This document shows positions 43,219-52,672 of a DNA stretch of 64,000 bases, piece by piece. The notes under the pieces are model-generated. The model was not told the origin of the DNA. It searched no databases and worked only from the letters and a program-made list of their open reading frames with translations. The stretch's first letter is position 1. The number at the start of each line of letters is the position of its first letter. Position numbers and translations under genes: made by a program. The DNA comes from Nephrocerus scutellatus (taxonomy: Eukaryota > Arthropoda > Insecta > Diptera > Pipunculidae), in assembly GCA_947095585.1 (NCBI GenBank), contig OX352762.1:47235335-47299334 (forward strand), written 5' to 3'.

Positions 43219-45390
43219 TCATGCGAATCGCTTAAGAAATTGATTTGTTCCAGAAATTCCAGACCATAATGATGATATTCCAGAATTTCCATAGGAAGAA
43301 ATCTTATAGTCGCATCTTAGTTCTACATTCCGAATTTCATGCGAATTGCTTGAGAAATTGATTTGTTCCAGAAATTCCAGACCATAATGATCATATTGCA
43401 GAAATTCCAGACCATAATGATCATATTCCAGAATTTCCATAGGAAGAAGTCTAATAGTCGCATATTAGTCACACATTCCGGATTTCATGCGAATCTCTTG
43501 GGAAATTGCTTTATTCCAGAAATTCCAGAGAAAAATTATCATATTCCAGAAGTTCTATAGGAAGAAATCTTATATTCACATCTTAGTCCTACATTCTGAA
43601 TTTCCTGCGAATCGCTTAAGAAATTGATTTGTTCCAGAAGTTCTATAGGAAGAAATCTTATATTCACATCTTAGTCCTACATTCTGAATTTCCTGCGAAT
43701 CGCTTAAGAAATTGATTTGTTCCAGAAATTCCAGACCATAATGATGATATTCCAGAATTTCCATAGGAAGAAATCTTATAGTCGCATCTTAGTTCTACAT
43801 TCCGAATTTCATGCGAATTGCTTGAGAAATTGATTTGTTCCAGAAATACCAGACCATAATGATCATATTGCAGAAATTCCAGACCATAATGATCATATTC
43901 CAGAATTTCCATAGGAAGAAATCTTATAGTCGCATCGTAGTTCTAAATTCCGAATTTCATGCGAATTGCTTGAGAAATTGATTTGTTCCAGAAATTCCAG
44001 ACCATAATGATCATATTCCAGAATTTCCATAGGAAGAAATCTTATAGTCGCATCGTAGTTCTAAATTCCGAATTTCATGCGAATCGCTTGAGAAATTGAT
44101 TTGTTCCAGAAATTCCAGACCATAATGATCATATTCCACAATTTCCATAGGAAGAAGTCTGATAGTCGCATCTTAGTTCTACATTCTGAATTTCCTGCGA
44201 ATTGCTTGGGAAATTGATTTGTTCCAGAAATTCCAGACCATAATGATCATATTCCAGAATTTCCATAGGAAGAAATCTTATAGTCGCATCTTAGTTCTAC
44301 ATTCCGAATTTCATGCGAATCGCTTGCGAAATTGATTTGTTCCAGAAATTCCAGACCATAATGATCATATTCCAGAATTTCCATAGGAAGAAGTCTGATA
44401 GTCGCATCTTAGTTCTACATTCCGCATTTCATGCGAATCGCTTAAGAAATTGATTTGTTCCAGAAATTCCAGACCATAATGATGATATTCCAGAATTTCC
44501 ATAGGAAGAAATCTTATAGTCGCATCTTAGTTCTACATTCCGAACTTCATGCGAATTGCTTGAGAAATTGATTTGTTCCAGAAATTCCAGACCATAATGA
44601 TCATATTGCAGAAATTCCAGACCATAATGATCATATTCCAGAATTTCCATAGGAAGAAATCTTATAGTCGCATCGTAGTTCTTAATTCCGAATTTCATGC
44701 GAATCGCTTGAGAAATTGATTTGTTCCAGAAATTCCAGACCATAATGATCATACTCCACAATTTCCATAGGAAGAAGTCTGATAGTCGCATCTTAGTTCT
44801 ACATTCTGAATTTCCTGCGAATTGCTTGGGAAATTGATTTGTTCCAGAAATTCCAGACCATAATGATCATATTCCAGAATTTCCATAGGAAGAAATCTTA
44901 TAGTCGCATCTTAGTTCTACATTCCGAATTTCATGCGAATCGCTTGCGAAATTGATTTGTTCCAGAAATTCCAGACCATAATGATCATATTCCAGAATTT
45001 CCATAGGAAGAAGTCTGATAGTCGCATCTTAGTTCTACATTCCGCATTTCATGCGAATCGCTTAAGAAATTGATTTGTTCCAGAAATTCCAGACCATAAT
45101 GATGATATTCCAGAATTTCCATAGGAAGAAATCTTATAGTCGCATCTTAGTTCTACATTCCGAATTTCATGCGAATTGCTTGAGAAATTGATTTGTTCCA
45201 GAAATTCCAGACCATAATGATCATATTGCAGAAATTCCAGACCATAATGATCATATTCCAGAATTTCCATAGGAAGAAGTCTAATAGTCGCATATTAGTC
45301 ACACATTCCGGATTTCATGCGAATCTCTTGGGAAATTGCTTTATTCCAGAAATTCCAGAGAAAAATGATCATATTCCAGAAGTTCCATAG
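43219..45390. repeat. Satellite blocks with a marked 30-bp doubled unit (ATTGCAGAAATTCC)
   Basis: A monomer carrying the doubled 30-bp unit with a distinctive C-to-G change (ATTGCAG) occurs near 43,387, 43,866, 44,606 and 45,226. Blocks around it recur at 1,830 bp (43,219/45,049) and 620 bp (44,429/45,049; 5 x 118 + 30). Near 43,552-43,727 an 88-bp short monomer with TTCTATAGG is present as a direct duplication. Confidence 0.75.
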
Positions 45391-47600
45391 GAAGAAATCT
45401 TATATTCACATCTTAGTCCTACATTCCGAATTTCATGCGAATCGCTTAAGAAATTGATTTGTTCCTGAAATTCCAGACCATAATGATCATATTCCAGAAT
45501 TTCCATAGGAAGAAGTCTTGTAGTCGCATCTTAGTCCTACATTCCGAATTTCATGCGAATCTCTAGGGAAATTGCTTTATTCCAGAAATTCCAGACAAAA
45601 ATGATCATATTCCAGAAGTTCCATAGGAATAAATCTTATATTCACATCTTAGTCCTACATTCCGAATTTCCTGCGAATAGCTTGGGAAATTGATTTGTTC
45701 CAGAAATTCCAGACCATAATGATCATATTCCAGAATTTCCATAGGAAGAATTCTTATAGTCGCATCTTAGTTCTACATTCCGAATTTCATGCGAATCTCT
45801 TGGGAAATTGCTTTATTCCAGAAATTCCAGACAAAAATGATCATATTCCAGAAGTTCCATAGGAAGAAATCTTATATTGAAATCTTCGTCCTACATTCCG
45901 AATTTAATGCGAATCGCTTGAGAAATTACTTTGTTCCAGAAATTCCAGACCATAATGATCATATTCCAGAATTTCCATAGGAAGAAGTCTGATAGTCGCA
46001 TCTTAGTTCTACATTCCGAATTTCCTGCGAATCGCTTGAAAAATTGATTTGTTACAGAAATTCCAGACCATAATGATCATATTCCAGAATTTCCATAGGA
46101 AGAAATCTTTTAGTCGCATCGTAGTTCTAAATTCCGAATTTCATGCGAATCGCTTGAGAAATTGATTTGTTCCAGAATTTCCATAGGAAGAAATCTTATA
46201 GTCGCATCTTAGTTCTACATTCCGAATTTCATGCGAATCGCTTGCGAAATTGATTTGTTCCAGAAATTCCAGACCATAATGATCATATTCCAGAATTTCC
46301 ATAGGAAGAAGTCTGATAGTCGCATCGTAGTTCTACATTCCTAATTTCATGCGAATCGCTTGAGAAATTGATTTGTTCCAGAAATTCCAGACGATAATGG
46401 TCATATTCCAGAATTTCCATAGGAAGAAGTCTGATAGTCGCATCTTAGTTCTACATTCCGAATTTCCTGCGAATCGTTTGAAAAATTGATTTGTTACAGA
46501 AATTCCAGACCATAATGATCATATTCCAGAATTTCCATAGGAAGAAATCTTTTAGTCGCATCGTAGTTCTAAATTCCGAATTTCATGCGAATCGCTTGAG
46601 AAATTGATTTGTTCCAGAATTTCCATAGGAAGAAATCTTATAGTCGCATCTTAGTTCTACATTCCGAATTTCATGCGAATCGCTTGAGAAATTGATTTGT
46701 TCCAGAAATTCCAGACGATAATGGTCATATTTCAGAATTTCCATAGGAAGAAGTCTTATAGTCGCATCTTAGTCCTACATTCCGAATTTCCTGCGAATCG
46801 CTTGAGAAATTGATTTGTTCCAGAAATTCCAGACCATAATGATCATATTCCAGTAATTCCAGACCATAATGAATATATTCCAGAATTTCCATAGGAAGAA
46901 TTCTAATAGTCGCATCTTAGTCACACATTCCGGATTTCATGCGAATCTCTTGGGAAATTGCTTTATTCCAGAAATTCCAGAGAAAAATGTTCATATTCCA
47001 GAAGTTCCATAGGAAGAAATCTTATATTCACATCTTAGTCCTACATTCTGAATTTCCTGCGAATTGCTTGGGAAATTGATTTGTTCCTGAAATTCCAGAC
47101 CATAATGATCATATTCCAGAATTTCCATAGGAATAAGTCTTATAGTCGCATCTTAGTCCTACATTCCGAATTTCATGCGAATCTCTTCGGAAATTGCTTT
47201 ATTCCAGAAATTCCAGGCAAAAATGATCATATTCCAGAAGTTCCATAGGAATAAATTTTATATTCACATCTTAGTCCTACATTCCGAATTTCATGCGAAT
47301 CGCTTGAGAAATTGATTTGTTCCAGAAATTCCAGACCATAATGATCATATTCCAGAATTTCCATAGGAAGAATTCTTATAGTCGCATCTTAGTTCTACAT
47401 TCCGAATTTCCTGCGAATCGCTTGAGAAATTGATTTGTTACAGAAATTCCAGACCATAATGATCATATTCCAGAATTTCCATAGGAAGAAATCTTCTAGT
47501 CGCATCGTAGTTCTAAATTTCGAATTTCATGCGAATCGCTTGAGAAATTGATTTGTTCCAGAAATTCCAGACCATAATGACCATATTGCAGAATTTCCAT
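45000..47600. repeat. Distant copy of the 4.3-6.9 kb satellite segment
   Basis: The variant order here matches the left end of the window with a constant offset of 40,720 bp (4,473/45,193; 5,069/45,789; 6,771/47,491). After about 47,600 the offset drops by exactly one monomer to 40,602 (7,101/47,703). Scattered differences, for example CGTTTGAAAAATTG near 46,476, show it is more diverged than the tandem copies. Confidence 0.8.
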
Positions 47601-50600
47601 AGGAAGAAGTCTACTAGTGGCATCTTAGTTCTACATTCCGAATTTCATGCGAATCGCTTGAGAAATTGATTTATTCCAGAAATTCCAGACCATAATGATC
47701 ATATTCAGGAATTTCCATAGGAAGAAATATTATAGTCGCATCGTAGTTCTAAATTCCGAATTTCATGCGAATCGCTTGAGAAATTGATTTGTTCCAGAAA
47801 TTCCAGACCATAATGATCATATTCCACAATTTCCATAGGAAGAAGTCTGATAGTCGCATCTTAGTTCTACATTCTGAATTTCCTGCGAATTGCTTGGGAA
47901 ATTGATTTGTTCCAGAAATTCCAGACCATAATGATCATATTCCAGAATTTCCATAGGAAGAAATCTTATAGTCGCATCTTAGTCCTACATTCCGAATTTT
48001 ATGCGAATCGATTGAAAAATTTCTTTGTTCCAGAAATTCCAGACAATAATGATCATATTCCAGAATTTCCATAGGAAGAAATCTTATAGTCGCATCTTAG
48101 TCCTACATTCCGAATTTCATGCGAACCGCTTGAGAAATTGATTTGTTCCAGAAATTCCAGACCATAATGATCATATTCCAGAATTTCCATAGGAAGAAGT
48201 CTTATAGTGTCATCTTAGTCCTACATTCCGAATTTCATACAAATCGCTTGAGAAACTGATTTGTTCCAGAAATTCCAGACCATAATGATCATATTCCAGA
48301 ATTTCCATAGGAAGAAGTCTAATAGTCGCATCTTAGTTCAACATTCCGAATTTCATGCGAATCGCTTGGGAAATTGATTTGTTCCTGAAATTCCAGGCCA
48401 TAATGATCATATTCCCGAATGTCCATAGGAAGAAGTCTAATAGTCGCATCTTAGTTCTACATTCCGAATTTCATGCGAATCGCTTGAGAAATTGATTTGT
48501 TCCAGAAATTCCAGACCATAATGATCATATTGCAGAATTTCCATAGGAAGAAGTCTAATAGTCGCATCTTAGTTCTACATTTCGAATTTCATGCGAATCG
48601 CTTGGGAAATGGATTTGTTCCTGAAATTCCAGACCATAATGGTCATATTCCAGAATTTCCATAGGAAGAGGTCTAAAAGTGGCATCTTAGTTCTACATTC
48701 CGATTTTCATGCGAATCGCTTGAGAAATTGATTTATTCCAGAAATTCCAGACCATAATGATCATATTCAGGAATTTCCATAGGAAGAAATATTATAGTCG
48801 CATCGTAGTTCTAAATTCCGAATTTCATGCGAATCGCTTGAGAAATTGATTTGTTCCAGAAATTCCAGACCATAATGATCATATTCCACAATTTCCATAG
48901 GAAGAAGTCTGATAGTCGCATCTTAGTTCTACATTCTGAATTTCCTGCGAATTGCTTGGGAAATTGATTTGTTCCAGAAATTCCAGACCATAATGATCAT
49001 ATTCCAGAATTTCCATAGGAAGAAATCTTATAGTCGCATCTTAGTCCTACATTCCGAATTTCATGCGAATCGATTGAAAAATTTCTTTGTTCCAGAAATT
49101 CCAGACAATAATGATCATATTCCAGAATTTCCATAGGAAGAAATCTTATAGTCGCATCTTAGTCCTACATTCCGAATTTCATGCGAACCGCTTGAGAAAT
49201 TGATTTGTTCCAGAAATTCCAGACCATAATGATCATATTCTAGAATTTCCATAGGAAGAAGTCTTATAGTGTCATCTTAGTCCTACATTCCGAATTTCAT
49301 GCAAATCGCTTGAGAAACTGATTTGTTCCAGAAATTCCAGACCATAATGATCATATTCCAGAATTTCCATAGGAAGAAGTCTAATAGTCGCATCTTAGTT
49401 CTACATTCCGAATTTCATGCGAATCGCTTGGGAAATTGATGTGTTCCTGAAATTCCAGGCCATAATAATCATATTCCCGAATTTCCATAGGAAGAAGTCT
49501 AATAGTCGCATCTTAGTTCTACATTCCGAATTTCATGCGAATCGCTTGAGAAATTGATTTGTTCCAGAAATTCCAGACCAAAATTATCATATTCCAGAAT
49601 TTCCATAGGAAGAAGTCTTATAGTCGCATCTTAGTCCTACATTCCGAATTTCATGCAAATCGCTTGAGAAATTGATTTGTTCCAGAAATTCCAGACCATA
49701 ATGATCATATTCCAGAATTTCCATAGGAAGAAGTCTAATAGTCGCATCTTCGTTCAACATTCCGAATTTCATGCGAATCGCTTGGGAAATGGATTTGTTT
49801 CTGAAATTCCAGACCATAATGATCATATTCCAGAATTTCCATAGGAAGAAATCTTATAGTCGCATCTTAGTTCTACATTCCGAATTTCATGCGAATCGCT
49901 TGAGAAATTGAATTGTTCCAGAAATTCCAGACAATAATGATCATATTCTAGAATTTCCATAGGAAGAAGTCTTACAGTTGCATCTTAGTCCTTCATTCCG
50001 AATTTAATGCGAATCGCTTGCGAAATTGATTTGTTCCAGAAATTCCAGATCATAATGATCATATTCCAGAATTTCCATAGGAAGAAGTCTGATAGTCGCA
50101 TCTTAGTTCTACATTCCGCATTTCATGCGAATCGCTTAAGAAATTGATTTGTTCCAGAAATTCCAGACCATAATGATGATATTCCAGAATTTCCATAGGA
50201 AGAAATCCTATAGTCGCATCTTAGTTCCACATTCCGAATTTCATGCGAATTGCTTGAGAAACTGATTTGTTCCAGAAATTACAGACCATAATGATCATAT
50301 TCCAGAATTTCCATAGGAAGAAGTCTAATAGTCGCATCTTCGTTCAACATTGCGAATTTCATGCGAATCGCTTGGGAAATGGATTTGTTCCTGAAATTCC
50401 AGACCATAATGATCATATTCCAGAATTTCCATAGGAAGAAGTCTAATAGTGGCATATTAGTTCTACATTCAGAATTTCATGCGAATCGCTTGAGAAATTG
50501 ATTTGTTCCAGAAATTCCAGACGATAATGGTCATATTCCAGAATTTCCATAGGAAGAAGTCTGATAGTCTCATCTTAAATCTACATTCCGAATTTCATGC

Positions 50601-50933
50601 GAATCGCTTGGGAAATCGATTTGTTCCTGAAATTCCAGACCATAATGATCATATTCCAGAATTTCCATAGGAAGAATTCTTTTAGTCGCATCTTAGTCCC
50701 TCATTCCGAATTTCATGCGAATCGCTTGGGAAATTGATTTGTTCCAGAATTTCAGACCATAATGATCATATTCCAGAATTTCCATAGGAAGAAATCTTAT
50801 AGTCGCATCGTAGTTCTAAATTCCGAAGTTCATGCGAATCGCTTGAGAAATTGATTTGTTCCAGAAATTCCAGACCATAATGATCATATTCCACAATTTC
50901 CATAGGAAGAAGTCTGATAGTCGCATCTTATTT

Positions 50934-50937
50934 CTAC
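50934..50937. other. Target-site duplication, left copy (CTAC)
   Basis: CTAC directly before the 5' LTR TGTAAC matches CTAC after the 3' LTR. It lies in the satellite motif TTTCTACATTC. Confidence 0.93.
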
Positions 50938-50971
50938 TGTAACGAAGTTGGTTAAATACCACTTCGCTACA
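50938..50971 (+). other. Inverted repeat at the LTR tip
   Basis: TGTAACGAAGTTGG and CCACTTCGCTACA form a near-perfect stem (one mismatch, one bulged T) around the loop TTAAATA, starting at the first base of the LTR. The copy at 58,889-58,922 is the same. It could be a structured integrase end or an RNA hairpin. Confidence 0.75.
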
Positions 50972-51021
50972 AACCATATGTCTAAAGTAATTGCTATACA
51001 AAAACAAACCCAGTCACTCGA

Positions 51022-51028
51022 TATATAA
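51022..51028 (+). promoter_or_regulatory. TATA-like sequence in the LTR (weak candidate)
   Basis: TATATAA is a good TATA match in the upstream part of the LTR. However, it sits almost 1 kb before the only clear AATAAA, and it lies inside a perfect inverted repeat. A second AT-rich candidate, TTTATTTATATG near 51,957, would place the RNA start close to the AATAAA and give a short R region, which is more usual. Neither can be chosen from sequence alone. Confidence 0.25.
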
Positions 51029-51056
51029 TGCAAAATTAACCTATTTTGCATTATAT
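51023..51056 (+). other. Perfect 14-bp inverted repeat in the LTR
   Basis: ATATAATGCAAAAT at 51,023-51,036 is the exact reverse complement of 51,043-51,056, with a 6-base spacer TAACCT. It overlaps the TATA-like sequence. The same structure occurs at 58,974-59,007. Confidence 0.85.
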
Positions 51057-51306
51057 CAATTTAGCGCAATACGAGTGTACTCGGCCGGTATGCAGTACGT
51101 ATAAGGTTCAATCCGGCGGTTGAACCAACGAAATTATTTTTTGCGGGAAAAGGGTTTTTCGCCCAATGAATGATAGAAATTTATCAATGATATTATTTAT
51201 AATCAAATAATTTTTCCAAAAAGGGTGAAAACAAAATTCCCAAGGAATTCAACTATTAAGACACACTTATATGCTCCAATCAATCAACAAGAATCAGAAT
51301 AGAACA

Positions 51307-51363
51307 TACTACGGCACGGTAGTAAAATCTATTCGAGAGTAGACTATGCTGCGGCAAGGCAGC
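51307..51363 (+). other. Pair of LTR hairpins sharing the loop GGCA(C/A)G
   Basis: TACTAC-GGCACG-GTAGTA (51,307-51,324) and GCTGC-GGCAAG-GCAGC (51,348-51,363) have nearly the same six-base loop but different stems, each self-complementary. An outer 6-bp stem, GAGTAG (51,337-51,342) with CTACTC (51,369-51,374), encloses the second one. Confidence 0.65.
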
Positions 51364-51490
51364 TATACCTACTCAAAGGGAAGAAAGCGTTGTGGTTCAC
51401 AGCAAATTCCCCCTTTACCGACAGCTTTTCGCTGACTACTGTTCTCCACGAACAGCCCCTTTTTTGGTGACAAGGCTAGCCGAGTCATAT

Positions 51491-51698
51491 TAATGTAACA
51501 CGTTGCCGAGGTTGTAAAACCAGACAACTGTGCTGCATTATATACTCGTACTTTCTTTGTCTAGGTCAATATAACAAAATTGTCAAGGTTGTAAAACCGG
51601 GCTAATTTTGTTGTGTTGTACACCCATACTTACTGTGTCTATTGCAGTATAGCGAACGATCGAGGTTGTAAAACCAGGTAGTATCGCTATATTGTAAT
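51491..51698 (+). repeat. Three 77-bp-spaced LTR stem-loops with a conserved GGTTGTAAAACC cap
   Basis: GTTGTAAAACC starts at 51,511, 51,588 and 51,665, exactly 77 bp apart. Each copy sits in the middle of a long inverted repeat. The arms are 51,491-51,505 with 51,525-51,540 (one bulge, one mismatch), 51,567-51,581 with 51,604-51,618 (15 pairs, two G-U), and 51,641-51,655 with 51,684-51,698 (15 pairs, two G-U). Arm sequences differ between the three copies, yet each arm pairs with its own partner. The cap itself can fold as GGUU-GUAA-AACC, a GNRA-type tetraloop. The set recurs at 59,442-59,649. Confidence 0.85.
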
Positions 51699-51996
51699 TT
51701 ACAAGACACTAAGCAGTCCGCTTGCTCCCAGTGTGGTAGCTATCCCCCGGACCTTGCTTGCTTACTCGTATAGTAATTCACTATACCGCGCTGTTCCGTA
51801 GAACGCTGCTCGTGTGCTCTAGTAACAACCACTTAAAGAGCAGAAGCCGCCCATCAACCCCCTTTTCCGCAGTCGAATACTCTCGGCTGCAATCAAGTTC
51901 CCCTGGTTTCCCCGTACCGAGTACGTACAAACCAACGTATCGTAAGTTTATTTAAGTTTATTTATATGTAAGTACGTATAGACTCAGAGATCAAGA

Positions 51997-52002
51997 AATA
52001 AA
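51997..52002 (+). terminator. Polyadenylation signal AATAAA in the 5' LTR
   Basis: The only clear AATAAA near the 3' end of the LTR, about 120 bp before its end. The working copy for the element's RNA would be the one at 59,948 in the 3' LTR. Confidence 0.55.
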
Positions 52003-52121
52003 GAAGAATTGTAATTTTATATCGAAAACCAACAATCTTTTAATTTGTAACGACGAGCGAGAAGGAGAAAGAACCCTGGGTGACCGGCGAGCGTCACCCG
52101 AGCAAAAGACTGTTACAAATT

Positions 52122-52139
52122 TGGCGCCCGAACAGGGAC
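52122..52139 (+). other. Primer-binding site 1 (tRNA-Lys UUU)
   Basis: TGGCGCCCGAACAGGGAC, four bases after the 5' LTR, is complementary to the 18 nt at the 3' end of tRNA-Lys(UUU), the same primer sequence that lentiviruses use. Reverse transcription of the element would start here. The end of the 3' LTR fits priming at this copy rather than the second one. Confidence 0.92.
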
Positions 52140-52150
52140 TGTTACAAATT

Positions 52151-52168
52151 TGGCGCCCGAGCAGGGAC
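52151..52168 (+). other. Primer-binding site 2, duplicated with one mismatch
   Basis: TGGCGCCCGAGCAGGGAC repeats site 1 exactly 29 bp downstream with one A-to-G change. The duplicated segment also contains the last LTR bases (TGTTACAAATT). Priming here would have left an extra 29 bp at the end of the 3' LTR, which is absent. Confidence 0.9.
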
Positions 52169-52472
52169 GACTAGAATAGTCGTATCACCGTCCGACCAGA
52201 AATTAGATAAGCATATGTATTAGATAAGCATATAATACCAGACGACTAGAATAGTCGTATCACCGTCCGACCAGAAATTAGATAAGCATATGTATTAGAT
52301 AAGCATATAATACCAGACGACTAGAATAGTCGTATCACCGTCCGACCAGAAATTAGATAAGCATATGTATTAGATAAGCATATAATACCAGACAACTAGA
52401 ATAGTTGTATCACCGTCCAACCAGCAGCTAGACAAGCCTAAAATACCATACGATTAGAAAAAAAAATCGTAT
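52167..52472 (+). repeat. Leader tandem repeats (75 bp) with five hairpins
   Basis: Three near-identical 75-bp units start with CTAGAATAGT at 52,171, 52,246 and 52,321. A diverged fourth starts at 52,396 and a shorter, more diverged fifth follows. Each begins with a hairpin. Copies 1-3 are ACGACTA-GAA-TAGTCGT (52,167-52,183, 52,242-52,258, 52,317-52,333). Copy 4 is ACAACTA-GAA-TAGTTGT (52,392-52,408), with both sides of one pair changed. Copy 5 is an 8-bp stem ATACGATT/AATCGTAT (52,448-52,472) with an A-rich loop. The pattern CACCGTCC(G/A)ACCAG follows the first four. A packaging, dimerisation or translation role is inference. Confidence 0.88.
52215..52373 (+). promoter_or_regulatory. Three minimal upstream reading frames (ATG TAT TAG)
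   Basis: Each of the first three leader repeats contains ATGTATTAG (52,215, 52,290, 52,365). I found no other ATG between the 5' LTR and the gag start. Such two-codon frames could lower or pace gag initiation; this is inference. Confidence 0.5.
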
Positions 52473-52571
52473 TACCGTCTAACTGGAAACTATTTAAGCA
52501 TATAAAATATATATATATACCCGAGCCGACAACCCGATAACCGAGACACCCACCAGGTAGCCGAAAGTAGA

Positions 52572-52627
52572 TTGGTGTAACAATTTATTGGTGAAGGCGT
52601 CACCACTGACAATAGACTGAACACCAA
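52572..52627 (+). other. Nested leader stem just before gag
   Basis: TTGGTGT (52,572-52,578) pairs with ACACCAA (52,621-52,627) and encloses a small hairpin GGTGA-AGGCG-TCACC (52,590-52,604). It ends 45 bases before the gag start codon. The role is unknown. Confidence 0.5.
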
Positions 52628-52672
52628 CCGGGGAGTGTCCAAATTCAGAAATTAAACACATCTACCTTTCAA

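Larger units (their letters stand above)
1..50937. repeat. 118-bp satellite array, left of the retrotransposon
   Basis: Head-to-tail copies of one AT-rich monomer, about 118 bp, fill the region without any other sequence. Recurrent landmarks in each monomer are ACATTCCGAATTTC, GTTCCAGAAATTCCAGACC, ATAATGATCATATTCC, TTTCCATAGGAAGAA and AGTCGCATCTTAGT. All monomers run in the same direction. Three related segments beginning TTCC(A)GAA lie inside each monomer, two of them exactly 30 bp apart, so the monomer probably grew from a shorter repeat. Because 118 is not a multiple of 3, each monomer shifts the reading frame, and the many 60-120 codon frames here are by-products of the repeat. No promoter, RNA gene or host gene was seen. 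Function is unknown; a structural (centromeric or heterochromatic) role is inference. Confidence 0.97.
50938..52117 (+). repeat. 5' LTR, 1,180 bp
   Basis: It begins TGTAACGAAG and ends GACTGTTACA, giving 6-bp perfect inverted ends (TGTAAC/GTTACA). It matches 58,889-60,068 at a constant offset of 7,951 bp with no difference found by eye. It contains a TATA-like sequence at 51,022, an AATAAA at 51,997 and an unusually large number of short inverted repeats. Besides those listed separately these include 51,105-51,126, 51,768-51,786, 51,869-51,890 and 52,078-52,099 (GGGTGAC/GTCACCC, next to the primer site). The U3/R/U5 borders cannot be fixed from sequence alone. Confidence 0.96.

Noticed and set aside
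1..50937. Dozens of 60-120 codon reading frames on both strands with peptides such as FQKFQTIMIIFQ
   Set aside because: They are translations of the 118-bp satellite, recur wherever the same monomer variants recur, and shift frame at every monomer. Many depend on TTG starts. No sign of a gene.
1..50937. CRISPR-like array of regularly spaced repeats
   Set aside because: The whole unit repeats with no unique spacers; this is tandem satellite DNA.
1..50937. CENP-B box in the monomer
   Set aside because: The core TTCG....A..CGGG is not present; TTCGAATTTC variants occur but without CGGG.
51758..51955. 65-codon frame in the LTR (also at 59,709)
   Set aside because: Identical in both LTRs only because the LTRs match; no recognisable domain, and it overlaps two hairpins. 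Probably chance.
51968..51973. Splice donor GTAAGT near the LTR end
   Set aside because: No matching need for a spliced RNA (no env) and no evident acceptor; a six-base match can occur by chance.
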